Source: Halopseudomonas oceani (lineage in GTDB: Bacteria; Pseudomonadota; Gammaproteobacteria; Pseudomonadales; Pseudomonadaceae). Taken from it: a stretch of 64,000 nucleotides of DNA. This document shows, piece after piece, positions 33,258 through 41,906 of this stretch. Under the pieces are notes generated by a model. It made no database searches and was not told where the DNA came from. It saw nothing but the letters and a program-made list of their open reading frames with translations. Made by a program: the position numbers and the translations under genes. Position 1 is the first letter of the stretch. Each line of letters starts with the position of its first letter. Where the stretch lies: assembly GCF_002903165.1 (NCBI RefSeq), contig NZ_PPSK01000018.1, forward strand, positions 1 through 64,000. Direction: 5' to 3'.

Positions 33258-34607
33258 ATGGTTTCTACCGAAGCGCTGAACGCATTGCAGCAACAGCTCC
33301 CTGAGCTGGATTGGATCACCTCCAAGGTGCATATCAAGCGGTTGTCGCGAGACTTCTACTGGTTCAGCCCGATGCTGGTACCACAATTGGCGGACAAGTT
33401 GGCAGACCTGGTGGTAAAGCCTCGCAATGAGGCAGAGTTGGCGACGCTGGTAAGTCGTTGTGTCGAGTTCGGAATTCCCATGACGGTACGTGGTGGCGGC
33501 ACCGGCAACTACGGGCAGGCGGTGCCGCTGGAAGGCGGGGTAGTGATCGACATGACTGCCTGCGCCGAATTGCAGTGGCTGGGCGATGGGCTGGTGCAGG
33601 TACAGGCCGGGATGAAAATTGCTGAGCTTGAACAGCGGGTTCGTGAGCGACGGTGGGAGCTGCGTTGTATGCCATCGACCTATCGGGCGGCGAGTATCGG
33701 TGGCCTGTTTGCCGGTGGCTTTGGTGGTATCGGCTCGATCAACTATGGGCCGATCTCGACCCCTGGCACCGTGCAGGCGATTCGTATCCTGACCATTGAA
33801 GCGACGCCGCGGGTGCTTGAGTTACGTGGCGATGAGCTGCTCACCTATCACCATACCTACGGCACCAACGGCATTTTGCTGGATCTGGAGTTGGCGCTGG
33901 CGCCGGCGCGGGATTGGGACGAGTACCTGTTCGACTTCACCAGCATCGAGGCGGCCTACGGTTTCTGTCGCACCCTGCTGGACGCGGCCGGTATCGAGAA
34001 GCGTGAGCTGTCGCTGTATGACAGCCAAGCTGCGTCCTACTTCCGCGATATTCCGTTTAGCCAGCCGGCCGGGCATTTTTTGGTGATGGCATTGGTGGCG
34101 CCGCACAGCCGCCAACCGCTGACACAGTTGCTGGCCCAGCACGGCGGTGCGCAGCTGTGGACGCAGACCTTTGCCGACGCGCAGGCGAGCGGGTTGACGC
34201 TGATGGAGCACTGCTGGAATCACGCGACGCTGCAGGCGCTTAAGCACGATAAGGGCTTTACCAATCTGCAAACCAACTACGCGGCGGATCGGGTGCTGGA
34301 GCAATTGGCGGAGCTCAAGGCTGTGGTGGGTGACGAGGTGCTAACGCACCTGGAGTTCATCCGTCTGGGCAATTTGCAGCCGTTGATCACCGGGTTGCCG
34401 CTGGTGCGCTATAGCTCGGATGCGCGTCTGGATGAGATCATGGCGCTGCACGAATCGCTCGGCATCAAGATCAACAACAGCCATACCTTCATGCTCGAAG
34501 ATGGCAAGCACGGCGGCTCATTGAGTCCGGCGATTCTCGCCAGCAAGGCGGCCAATGATCCGCACTCGTTGCTCAACCCTGGCAAGATCCGCTCGCTGCA
34601 GGGCTGA
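33258..34607 (+). CDS. FAD-binding oxidoreductase (GlcD-like, PCMH-type)
   Basis: A 449-residue flavoprotein. The PCMH-type FAD domain has KPRNEAELATLVSRCVEFG, the pyrophosphate loop TVRGGGTGNYGQAVPLEGG and STYRAASIGGLFAGGFGGIG. The second half is the substrate-cap region. It resembles alpha-hydroxy-acid dehydrogenases such as GlcD, but without the iron-sulfur partner genes. It ends the cluster that starts at 29873, only 58 bases past the binding-protein gene, and may oxidise a ring-opened intermediate (inference). Its stop lies one base from that of the convergent exonuclease gene. Confidence 0.83.
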   Translation: MVSTEALNALQQQLPELDWITSKVHIKRLSRDFYWFSPMLVPQLADKLADLVVKPRNEAELATLVSRCVEFGIPMTVRGGGTGNYGQAVPLEGGVVIDMTACAELQWLGDGLVQVQAGMKIAELEQRVRERRWELRCMPSTYRAASIGGLFAGGFGGIGSINYGPISTPGTVQAIRILTIEATPRVLELRGDELLTYHHTYGTNGILLDLELALAPARDWDEYLFDFTSIEAAYGFCRTLLDAAGIEKRELSLYDSQAASYFRDIPFSQPAGHFLVMALVAPHSRQPLTQLLAQHGGAQLWTQTFADAQASGLTLMEHCWNHATLQALKHDKGFTNLQTNYAADRVLEQLAELKAVVGDEVLTHLEFIRLGNLQPLITGLPLVRYSSDARLDEIMALHESLGIKINNSHTFMLEDGKHGGSLSPAILASKAANDPHSLLNPGKIRSLQG

Positions 34608-34608
34608 T

Positions 34609-35346
34609 TCAGTACCAGAGTTCGCGTAGCGGCGTGTCAGGTTGATAGTGGGTCAGCACTTGCGCCTGCAGCAACTCGGCGGTGGCGACCGCATCGGTCA
34701 GTGCATGGTGGGCGTGGTAGTGCGGCAGGCCATAACGCTGGCGGCTGTCGGCCAGCCGGATTGATTCGATCTTGCGGCCGAACAGCCGCGCCAGCCAGCT
34801 GGGTTGAGCGCTGCCGCGGTGCATCCGGGCTTCGAGCTGCATGGTATCGATGACCGGGAAAAACAGCGGCTCACCGAGATACTGGCGTGCGGCGCGGTCA
34901 AGAAAGGCGCGTTCCAGCGCCCGGTAATGCACCACCATGACGCGGCCAGCCATGGCCTTGAGCAGCAGGTTCAGGGTGCTGGCCGGGTCGGACGCCCGGC
35001 GGATATCCGAGTGAGTGATGCGATGGTAGGTAATCGATTCCTCACTCAATGGAATGTCTGGCTTGACCACCCGATAGAATGCCTCGCGGCAGCGGATACG
35101 TTGCAGGTTGAAGGGAATCAGTCCGATGCTGACGATGGCATCGCGGCGGGCATCCAGGCCGGTTGTTTCGATATCCAGCGCTGCCAGCGGTACTTGTTCC
35201 AGCGGCGTCTCGCCAGTGGGGCAGCCGGCATGGTAGTAGGCCTGCAAACCCGGTTGGCTGCTGCGTTCGGCCAGTCTAGCCAATTCGCTGGGCCAGTCAG
35301 GTGCGCTTGTTTCGATGCTGTTGCCGGCGGGGTTGAAACGAATCAT
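34609..35346 (-). CDS. DnaQ-like 3'-5' exonuclease (DEDDh type)
   Basis: A 245-residue exonuclease related to the epsilon subunit of DNA polymerase III. Exo I is PLAALDIETTGLD (Asp and Glu), Exo II is near VMVVHYRALERAFLD, and Exo III is HHALTDAVATAEL with the DEDDh histidine. An N-terminal extension of about 50 residues precedes Exo I. Its start overlaps the stop of the upstream cNMP/CBS/nucleotidyltransferase gene (ATGA). This pairing is common in pseudomonads and marine gammaproteobacteria as far as I recall, but its role is not established. Confidence 0.88.
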   Translation of the reverse strand: MIRFNPAGNSIETSAPDWPSELARLAERSSQPGLQAYYHAGCPTGETPLEQVPLAALDIETTGLDARRDAIVSIGLIPFNLQRIRCREAFYRVVKPDIPLSEESITYHRITHSDIRRASDPASTLNLLLKAMAGRVMVVHYRALERAFLDRAARQYLGEPLFFPVIDTMQLEARMHRGSAQPSWLARLFGRKIESIRLADSRQRYGLPHYHAHHALTDAVATAELLQAQVLTHYQPDTPLRELWY

Positions 35347-37256
35347 AGGGTACGGGTTACCGGCAGGTGCGGGTAGCGGAAACGCAGGAACTTCTGGGCG
35401 TTGCTGAGAACCTGAAACGCTTCCTTGAGATTGTGCCGTTCCGCGGTCGGCACCTTTTCCGGCTCGATTTCGTTGTCCGGTTCGATGCCGTCTTCGATAT
35501 CCAGCGCCTGATGGCGGATACGCACCAGCGAGAGAAATTCCAGTGCATAGCGCAGGCGCTCCAGCGATTCTGGCGGCATCAGCTTGGTGGCCGCGATGGC
35601 GTCGAGACGCTCAAACGAGTTCTGCGCCCGCGAGCCGCAGGCCAGCGCATGTACGCGGATCAGATCGGTCAGCGGCGCGGTACCTCGGCGCTTGAGGTTG
35701 ATCACGTTCTTCTGGCGGCCGTCCTTTTCCATCACGAAGGTACGGAAAATTCCGAGCGGAGGCGTGCGGTTCAGGGCGTTGCGCGCCAGCGCTGCGAGGA
35801 ACGGCTCGTTGCAGCTGGCGCGTTCGGCCAGCAGTTCCTGCAGCTCTTCCACCAGGGCCGACTCGCCATAGACCGAATCCAGATCGAAGAAGATGCAGCT
35901 GTTGAGCAATGATTCGGCTTTCGGTCGCTCGATCCAGTCGATGAAATACTTGCGCCAGACTGATAGCGGTTGCCGCCATTTCGGGTTGGTCGCCATGATT
36001 CCGCCCTTGCAGTAGCTATAGCCGCAGGCGGCCAGGCCGTCGCTGACAAAGGTCGCGAGCTTGAGGAAATAGTCGTCGTGCAGGGCCGGGTCGAAGCTGT
36101 CATCAAGCACCAGGGCGTTGTCCTGATCGGTAACAGCCAGCTGTTCGTCGCGTGCCATCGAGCCCAGGGCCATGAAGGCGTAGGGCACCGGCGGCGGGCC
36201 GAGTTCGTCTTCGGCCAGCTCCAGCAGGCGCTGGCTGAAACCGCGACCAATCCCCGACATGGCACTGCCGATCATGTGAGCACTGGCCTCATCTCGGGCC
36301 ATGCGGACGAAGGTGGCGCGCACATCCGGCAGCAGCGACTGCAGCTCCTCGACCGATTGCTTGTTATAGATGGCGCTGACCAGATAGAGGCTGCTCTGTG
36401 ACTCGTACTTGATGATGTCGCTCAGGTTGATCAGGCCGATCGGACGGCGGCGCTTGACCACCGGTAGGTGGTGAATGTTGTTGCGCAGCATGCTGAGCAT
36501 GGCCTCGAACACAGTGTCGTCACCTTGCACGGTAATCGGGTTGGGGGACATGACTTCACTGATCGGCGTGTCCAGCGCCAACCCTTCAGCCAGCACGCGG
36601 GTGCGGAAGTCGCGGTCAGTGATGATGCCGACCATCACCCCATGCTGGGCGTCGGCCACCGGCACCCGATCCGGATTCGGCCAGTGGCTGTGGGGGTCAA
36701 CCACCACCAGCGACGAGACACTCTGGCTGGTCATGATCTGCGCGGCTTCCTGCACACTGGTGGTTAGCGGTGCGGTTACCGGCAGGCGGGAAATCAGTTT
36801 GCGCACCTTGATTTTCATCAGTTCGCTGGCGCGGCCGTTTTCGACTGCGGCCTTGAGTCGTGACTGACCCTCGGCCTCAACAAAGTCGGCAAAGTGCTCG
36901 TGCTGTTCACAGAGCTGATCGAACAATGTGCCCGGGATGTAGTAAATCAACGTGTCTTCGATGGCGCGGGCGGGAAAGCGTACCCGGTTGCGCCGCAGCA
37001 GGCCGAAGTGGCCGAAGATGTCACCTTCGCCCAGCCGGTTGTAGAGATCGCCGCTGCGCCGAAAAATATCGACTGCGCCACTGCGAATGTAGTGCAGCTC
37101 GTGGATTTCCTGATTGAACGTCAGGATGTCGGTGCCCGCTTTGAAGTAGGCAATGTCGACCTGCCGGGCGATGTCGTCCAGCAGCTCCTCGGGCAGTTCG
37201 TCGAACGGCGGGAAGCGACTCAGGTGGTCACGAATCTCGATCAGCTCAATCTGCAT
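35343..37256 (-). CDS. cNMP-binding, CBS-pair and DUF294 nucleotidyltransferase-like signalling protein
   Basis: A 637-residue multidomain cytoplasmic protein. Order: cyclic-nucleotide-binding fold (about residues 15-135, with GEGDIFGHFGLL), two CBS domains (about 155-285, with GIITDRDFRTRVLAEG and PIGLINLSDI), a PolB-like nucleotidyltransferase domain (about 310-450, with ALGSMARDEQLAVTDQDNAL carrying the GS and DxD features), and the DUF294 C-terminal domain. It likely senses nucleotides and nucleotidylates or binds a partner. The ATG at 37256 is chosen because the cNMP domain starts directly after it; the open frame to 37493 has no family similarity. It forms an operon with the exonuclease. 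Confidence 0.87.
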   Translation of the reverse strand: MQIELIEIRDHLSRFPPFDELPEELLDDIARQVDIAYFKAGTDILTFNQEIHELHYIRSGAVDIFRRSGDLYNRLGEGDIFGHFGLLRRNRVRFPARAIEDTLIYYIPGTLFDQLCEQHEHFADFVEAEGQSRLKAAVENGRASELMKIKVRKLISRLPVTAPLTTSVQEAAQIMTSQSVSSLVVVDPHSHWPNPDRVPVADAQHGVMVGIITDRDFRTRVLAEGLALDTPISEVMSPNPITVQGDDTVFEAMLSMLRNNIHHLPVVKRRRPIGLINLSDIIKYESQSSLYLVSAIYNKQSVEELQSLLPDVRATFVRMARDEASAHMIGSAMSGIGRGFSQRLLELAEDELGPPPVPYAFMALGSMARDEQLAVTDQDNALVLDDSFDPALHDDYFLKLATFVSDGLAACGYSYCKGGIMATNPKWRQPLSVWRKYFIDWIERPKAESLLNSCIFFDLDSVYGESALVEELQELLAERASCNEPFLAALARNALNRTPPLGIFRTFVMEKDGRQKNVINLKRRGTAPLTDLIRVHALACGSRAQNSFERLDAIAATKLMPPESLERLRYALEFLSLVRIRHQALDIEDGIEPDNEIEPEKVPTAERHNLKEAFQVLSNAQKFLRFRYPHLPVTRTL

Positions 37257-37320
37257 GTGGCGTCCGGTTCGGGTGTTGGGAGTCCAGCTCTTGCCAGTGT
37301 AATGGCTATGACGCCAGCGG

Positions 37321-38253
37321 TCAGGTCGGTTGCTGCAGGGTTGCCAATTCTTTGCGCAAAAACTCGCGGAACAGCCGGACTCGGGCGGGCGCCTGAGCGC
37401 CGCTGAGAGTGATTGCGTAAAGGGTGCCGGTTGCCACCTGCCAGTCGGCAAGAACCGGCACCAGTTCGCCGCGTGCCAGACTCTGGCGGGCAATCAGGTC
37501 CGGTAGCGGGCCGATACCGACACCGTTGCAGAGCAGTTGTTGGCCACTGGCGTAGTCGCTGGTGCGCATGACCGGCTTGAGGGTCAGGCTGGTTTCCTTT
37601 CCGCGGCCGTCATTGAGCTTCAGGGTGGCGGCACCGACCATATCACGGCACGCGAGTAGCTGGTGATCGACCAGTTGGGCCGGCTGGCAGGGCGGTTCGC
37701 GCCCGACCAGATAGTCCGGTGAGCAATACAGCACGATGCGAAAGTTCACCAGTGCCGAGGCGCGGTAGCTCATGTCCGGCAGGTTACCGGGCGTGGCGCG
37801 CAGTGCCAGATCAATACGGTGGGCGCTGAGGTCGAGAGGGGTGTCAGTCAGCAGCAGCTCGATGTCGATCTGTGGATGCTGCGCGCGGAACCGTGTCAGC
37901 AACGGCGGTAGGACGCCGACGCCCAGGTCCAGTGGTGCGGTCAGCCGCAGATGGCCTGCTGGCACGTCCTGCGCGGCGCGGGCGCTGGCACTGGCGTCGG
38001 CCAGCAAGGTCAGGGCGTCGCGGGCTTTCAGATAGAACGCAGTGCCTTCCTCGGTCGCCGATACCGAACGCGGCGTGCGCGCCAGCAGGGCAACGCCCAG
38101 CCGTTGCTCCAGCCGCGACAGGCGACGACTGATGCTGCCCTTGGTTTCACCGCGCTCGCGGGCGGCGGCCGATAGTGTGCCGAACTCGATGACGGCGCAG
38201 AAGGCGTAAAGGTCTTCCAGTGAGCCGCCAAGGGTTTCCGATTCGTTAACCAT
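37321..38253 (-). CDS. LysR family transcriptional regulator
   Basis: A 310-residue LysR-type regulator. The winged helix-turn-helix is at about residues 10-70 (FGTLSAAARERGETKGSISRR and LSRLEQRLGVALLARTPRSV), followed by the two-lobed periplasmic-binding-like effector domain. AAGGAA precedes the ATG at 38253; the frame extends to 38313 without a site. It is divergent from the DoxX and DOPA-dioxygenase-like genes, with 86 bases between, so it is the likely regulator of that pair. Confidence 0.87.
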   Translation of the reverse strand: MVNESETLGGSLEDLYAFCAVIEFGTLSAAARERGETKGSISRRLSRLEQRLGVALLARTPRSVSATEEGTAFYLKARDALTLLADASASARAAQDVPAGHLRLTAPLDLGVGVLPPLLTRFRAQHPQIDIELLLTDTPLDLSAHRIDLALRATPGNLPDMSYRASALVNFRIVLYCSPDYLVGREPPCQPAQLVDHQLLACRDMVGAATLKLNDGRGKETSLTLKPVMRTSDYASGQQLLCNGVGIGPLPDLIARQSLARGELVPVLADWQVATGTLYAITLSGAQAPARVRLFREFLRKELATLQQPT

Positions 38254-38262
38254 GGGTTCCTT

Positions 38263-38282
38263 ATTTGCAGTCTTATGTAAAT
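38263..38282. promoter_or_regulatory. Putative LysR-type binding site
   Basis: ATTTGC-N8-GTAAAT is an imperfect dyad (5 of 6) containing a T-N11-A pattern, in the 86-base region between the divergent LysR and DoxX genes and just upstream of the LysR ribosome-binding site. Confidence 0.4.
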
Positions 38283-38339
38283 TTGGAAACCAACATACTC
38301 TGCTCTCCATCAACTCAACGCAACATCTGGAGACGCATC

Positions 38340-38795
38340 ATGAGCAACCAAAACACTGTTACCCCTGGCCTTGCCATCTTCGAGCGTCTGGCCCCGCTGG
38401 GCTATCCGCTGATTCGTATTACCGCCGGCCTGATGCTGATGCCGCACGGCGCGCAGAAACTGTTTGGCTGGTTTGGCGGCTACGGTCTGGAAGCAACCGG
38501 CCAGTTCTTTGAAGGTTCGCTGGGCATGTCCCCCGGGATCCTGTTTGCGCTGCTGGCCGGTCTGGTCGAGTTCTTTGGTGGTTTGGCACTGGTTCTTGGC
38601 CTGCTGACCCGTCCGGCGGCGCTGGCGGTCACCTTCATGCTCGGTGTAGCGCTGACTGTGCACACGGCCAATGGCTTCTTCTGGACCAATGGCGGCGTCG
38701 AATACCCGCTGCTGTGGGCGCTGACTGCCTTCGGTATCTTTCTGCGCGGTGGTGATCGCTTCTCGCTGGATGCCCGCTTGGGTCTGCGTATCTGA
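38340..38795 (+). CDS. DoxX family membrane protein
   Basis: A 151-residue protein with four hydrophobic segments (about residues 18-38, 58-80, 85-105, 115-135). GYPLIRITAGLMLMPHGAQKLFGWFGG and GGLALVLGLLTRPAALAV are typical of DoxX-like quinone-associated membrane proteins. TGGAGA precedes the ATG. It is followed 25 bases later by an extradiol dioxygenase-like gene and is divergent from a LysR regulator; the three form a unit probably linked to aromatic or oxidative stress response (inference). Confidence 0.85.
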   Translation: MSNQNTVTPGLAIFERLAPLGYPLIRITAGLMLMPHGAQKLFGWFGGYGLEATGQFFEGSLGMSPGILFALLAGLVEFFGGLALVLGLLTRPAALAVTFMLGVALTVHTANGFFWTNGGVEYPLLWALTAFGIFLRGGDRFSLDARLGLRI

Positions 38796-38820
38796 TCATT
38801 GACTGAATGGAGGACGAATA

Positions 38821-39630
38821 ATGTCTGCTAATCGACTGCCGACGGTCTTTCTTCCCCATGGCGCCGGCCCCTGCTTCTTCATGGAGTGGGAGCCGGCCGA
38901 CACCTGGCAGGGCATGGAGGCCTGGTTGCGCAATCTGTTGCCGAGCCTGAATGTGGCCCCCCGCGCCCTGCTTGTGATCTCCGCCCATTGGGAGGAACCG
39001 GTCTTTACCCTGAATACCCAGGCCGCGCCCGGCCTGTTGTTTGACTACTACGGCTTTCCGCCGCACACCTACCAGCTGACGTGGCCCGCGCCGGGCGCGC
39101 CGGAGCTGGCTGGCGAGGTTGCTGAACTGCTGGGCAAAGCGGGTTTTGATACCGCGTTCAACCACCATCGCGGGTTTGATCATGGGGTCTTTATCCCGCT
39201 CAAGCTGGTGCGGCCCGAGGCGGACATTCCGGTGCTGCAGTTGTCACTGCGGGCCGATATGGATCCGCAGGCCCATCTGGAGTTGGGCCGCGTGCTGGCT
39301 CCGCTGCGTGAGGAGGGCGTACTTATCATCGGCAGCGGCATGAGCTTTCACAATATTCCGCTGATGCGCGCCAACCTGGCGACGCCGGCGCCGGCCATCG
39401 GCGCCTTTGATCGCTGGTTGCAGAAAGCAATTGTGCTGCCGCAGGCCGAGCGCGATGCGGCGCTGGCTGACTGGCAGCAGGTGCCGGGCGCATTGCTGGC
39501 GCATCCCGATGCCGAACATCTGCTGCCGCTGCATGTGGTGGCAGGCGCTGCTGCTGACAGCCCCGGTCGCACTGACTTTCATCAGGTTGCGATGGGCGTA
39601 CCGCTGGCCGGCTTTGTATTTGCCGACTGA
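38821..39630 (+). CDS. Extradiol dioxygenase, 4,5-DOPA dioxygenase (YgiD/LigB)-like
   Basis: A 269-residue non-haem iron (or zinc) enzyme of the class III extradiol family. Metal-ligand histidines are suggested by FLPHGAGPCFF, VISAHWEEP, NHHRGFDHGVFIPL and EHLLPLHVV; GSGMSFHNI is also conserved. YgiD-type proteins cleave DOPA-like catechols between carbons 4 and 5. In-operon with DoxX, under a divergent LysR. GGAGGA precedes the ATG by 7 bases. Substrate in this organism is unknown. Confidence 0.88.
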   Translation: MSANRLPTVFLPHGAGPCFFMEWEPADTWQGMEAWLRNLLPSLNVAPRALLVISAHWEEPVFTLNTQAAPGLLFDYYGFPPHTYQLTWPAPGAPELAGEVAELLGKAGFDTAFNHHRGFDHGVFIPLKLVRPEADIPVLQLSLRADMDPQAHLELGRVLAPLREEGVLIIGSGMSFHNIPLMRANLATPAPAIGAFDRWLQKAIVLPQAERDAALADWQQVPGALLAHPDAEHLLPLHVVAGAAADSPGRTDFHQVAMGVPLAGFVFAD

Positions 39631-39677
39631 GCCCGCCCTGATGCACGATGAGAGAAACGGGTTGTGGAGGCGCGGTA

Positions 39678-40439
39678 ATGGCGTTTGATCAGGGCTTGCT
39701 GGCGCGGGTGCGTGATGCGCAGCATGTGGTGGTGTTCACCGGTGCCGGGGTATCAGCGGAGAGTGGAATCGCCACCTTCCGCGATGCGCTGAGCGGGCTC
39801 TGGTCGCGGTTTGATCCCATGCGCCTGGCAACGCCCGAGGCCTTCGAGGATGACCCGGAGCTGGTCTGGGGCTGGTACGAGTGGCGGCGCATGCAGGTGC
39901 TGAGCACCCAGCCCAACCCGGGCCATCTGGCGATTGCCGAGCTGGCAAAGCGGGTGCCGAAGCTGACGCTGGTCACCCAAAATGTGGACGACCTGCACGA
40001 GCGCGCCGGCAGTACCGACGTACTCCATCTGCACGGCAGCCTGCATCAACCGCGGTGTAGCCAGTGCGCGGCGCCATTCAGCATGCCGCCCGAACCACCG
40101 GTAGAACCCGCCGCAGGGCGGCGTCTTGCGCCGCCGTGTTGCGAGCGCTGCGGCGGCGAAGTGCGGCCAGGCGTCGTCTGGTTTGGCGAGAGCCTGCCGG
40201 TCGATGCGCTGGAGGCCGCGTTTGCAGCCGCTGCCGAGTGTGATCTGCTGCTCTCGGTTGGCACCTCCGGCGTGGTCTATCCCGCGGCACAGGTGCCTGA
40301 GATCGCGTTGCGTGCCGGGGCGGCGGTGGTCCACGTCAACCCGCAGCCGCAGGCGTTGGGTGGTCGGCATGAATGGCTGTTGGCTGGCGCGGCAGGCGAA
40401 GTGCTGCCATCGTTGTTGCAAGCGGCTTTCGACGAGTAA
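39678..40439 (+). CDS. cobB: NAD-dependent protein deacylase, sirtuin (CobB-like)
   Basis: A 253-residue Sir2-family enzyme that removes acyl groups from lysines using NAD. Motifs: GAGVSAESGIATFRD (NAD site), TQNVDDLHERAGS with the catalytic histidine in LHLHGSL, zinc ribbon cysteines CSQC and CERCGG, and GTSGVVYPAA. WYEWRRMQ carries the Tyr-x-x-Arg of class III sirtuins, which favours succinyl- or malonyl-lysine. GGAGG precedes the ATG at 39678; the ATG at 39648 lacks this. Followed 13 bases later by a small zinc-finger gene. Confidence 0.92.
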   Translation: MAFDQGLLARVRDAQHVVVFTGAGVSAESGIATFRDALSGLWSRFDPMRLATPEAFEDDPELVWGWYEWRRMQVLSTQPNPGHLAIAELAKRVPKLTLVTQNVDDLHERAGSTDVLHLHGSLHQPRCSQCAAPFSMPPEPPVEPAAGRRLAPPCCERCGGEVRPGVVWFGESLPVDALEAAFAAAAECDLLLSVGTSGVVYPAAQVPEIALRAGAAVVHVNPQPQALGGRHEWLLAGAAGEVLPSLLQAAFDE

Positions 40440-40452
40440 AGCGGGAGGCATC

Positions 40453-40719
40453 ATGGCCAGTGGTTGGGCTCAGGACGGAGCGGTACAGGAGCAGATCGAC
40501 GCAACACTCGACTCCGCTGTCGAGCGGGCCCGGCAGGATTTGCCCAAGGGCGAAAGCCTGAGTCACTGTGAACACTGTGGGGAGCCGATTGCCGAGCGTC
40601 GTCGTCAGGCGTTGCCGGGTGTGCGCCTGTGTCTGGCCTGCCAGGCAGAGCAGGAGAAAGACGCCCGGTTTGACTCCGGCTATAACCGCAGCGCCAGTAA
40701 GGACAGTCAGCTGCGCTAG
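40453..40719 (+). CDS. ybiI: DksA/TraR-type C4 zinc-finger protein (YbiI-like)
   Basis: An 88-residue protein nearly colinear with E. coli YbiI: start MASGWAQDGAVQEQID, the zinc ribbon CEHCGEPI...CLAC, and the conserved end GYNRSASKDSQLR. The DksA coiled-coil tip is absent, so it is not DksA itself; the role in transcription or stress is unproven. GGGAGG lies 5 bases before the ATG. It follows the sirtuin gene closely and faces the Cache protein gene across a bidirectional hairpin. Confidence 0.9.
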   Translation: MASGWAQDGAVQEQIDATLDSAVERARQDLPKGESLSHCEHCGEPIAERRRQALPGVRLCLACQAEQEKDARFDSGYNRSASKDSQLR

Positions 40720-40726
40720 CTGCAAG

Positions 40727-40754
40727 CAGGCTGATGGCGGACGCCACCAGCCTG
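40727..40754. terminator. Bidirectional hairpin between ybiI and Cache gene
   Basis: CAGGCTG-a-TGGCG and CGCCA-c-CAGCCTG form a 12-pair stem with one mismatch and a 2-base centre, between two convergent stops. T-tracts are weak on both strands. Confidence 0.6.
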
Positions 40755-40761
40755 TTCAGGC

Positions 40762-41652
40762 TTACTCGGTTACCGGCTCCTGGTAGTAACCCACCGCAAC
40801 CAGATAGTTGCCGACCTTGCGAATCAGGGTCTTCTTCTCTTCCGGCCGCTCGGTTACCGGGTTGGGCCAGGTGTAGGTGACGCTGTCTTCACCGGCCTCT
40901 ACCGCATCCAGAATCTGTTGACCGACGCGCAGGCCATCGCGGTTTTTCAGATCCGGGAAATGAATGTTGAGCAAACGCCGGCTGTAGCCGTGCGCGACCA
41001 TGCTCATGCTGTCCATATCGACCACGAATACATACAGGTCGTCCCGGTTGAACTCGGGGTCCAGTCGGTTGATTCGGGCGATGGTAGCCTCTGCATCGTC
41101 TTCGATCGCGGCAGCCGCGTCATCCAGCAGTGCCTTCGCCGCGGTTTCGCTGGAGCGTGGCAGGTAGTAACCGACGGCGAAGGTCTTGCCGTCGACCTTC
41201 TGATAGAACACGTGCTTGCGTTCCACCTTGCCGTCGTTCCAGTTCATCCAGCGGTATTCGGCGCTCGAAACCGTGTCTGATTCCGGCGCCTGCAGAGCCG
41301 AGTTGAAGGCTTCCTTCAGTTCCGGGTCCAGCAGCGGCGTAATATCACGACCGATCAGGGCCGCCGATGGGCCGCCACTGGCCAGCATGTAACCGTTCTC
41401 GTCGACGACGTAGACGTACTGGTCGCCATCAACGAATTCCCCTTGGCGGCTGAAGCGGGCAAAGGCCGCATTGCCTTCCTCGCGGTAGGCGTTAACTGCT
41501 TTGTGCAGCAGCTGGGCGGCGCTGGCAGCCTGTTGCTCATAACCAGGCTCAGCGGCGGGCTGTGGCGGGGTGGGTGATGTGGCGTGTCCGGTATTGGCGA
41601 ACAGCGCTGCCATGGTCAGAGCAGCAATCATGACCGGATTCTTGAAGTTCAT
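40762..41652 (-). CDS. Secreted protein with two Cache domains and no output domain
   Basis: A 296-residue exported protein. The signal peptide is residues 1-24 (MNFKNPVMIAAL, then hydrophobic, cleaving near GHA-TS). Two single-Cache repeats follow, each with a YVYVVDENGYMLASGG or DLYVFVVDMDSMSMVAHG start and a YRWMNWNDGKVERK or YTWPNPVTERPEEKK strand, and each ending with a VGYY motif. No further membrane segment or signalling domain is present, unlike chemoreceptors. GAGGA precedes the ATG at 41652. It might bind a small ligand in the periplasm and pass it to a separate receptor (inference). Confidence 0.82.
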   Translation of the reverse strand: MNFKNPVMIAALTMAALFANTGHATSPTPPQPAAEPGYEQQAASAAQLLHKAVNAYREEGNAAFARFSRQGEFVDGDQYVYVVDENGYMLASGGPSAALIGRDITPLLDPELKEAFNSALQAPESDTVSSAEYRWMNWNDGKVERKHVFYQKVDGKTFAVGYYLPRSSETAAKALLDDAAAAIEDDAEATIARINRLDPEFNRDDLYVFVVDMDSMSMVAHGYSRRLLNIHFPDLKNRDGLRVGQQILDAVEAGEDSVTYTWPNPVTERPEEKKTLIRKVGNYLVAVGYYQEPVTE

Positions 41653-41906
41653 AAGCATTCCTCTGCGGGATGTTGTTTTCGCTTGGACGTGGTCGTCCCT
41701 CCTTAGCTTAGGAGGATACTGGCTGCTGTCTAGCGTGTTGGTATTGTCCGGGATCAACGCGGTGCCAATGGACTGGGACAGATCTTACGCTGATTCCCGG
41801 TGGCGCGCTCTAAACGGGCCGTTGGCGGCGCAGGATACGCGCTCAGTGAGCGCGGTATTCAGGACGCTGATAGTCTTAATCAGGTTGGCAGCGCCCGCCC
41901 TGATCC

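Noticed and set aside
41653-41906. Small gene in the gap between the Cache and AraC genes
   Set aside because: The only open frame (plus strand, 41570-41968) overlaps the Cache signal peptide antisense and has no ribosome-binding site or similarity.
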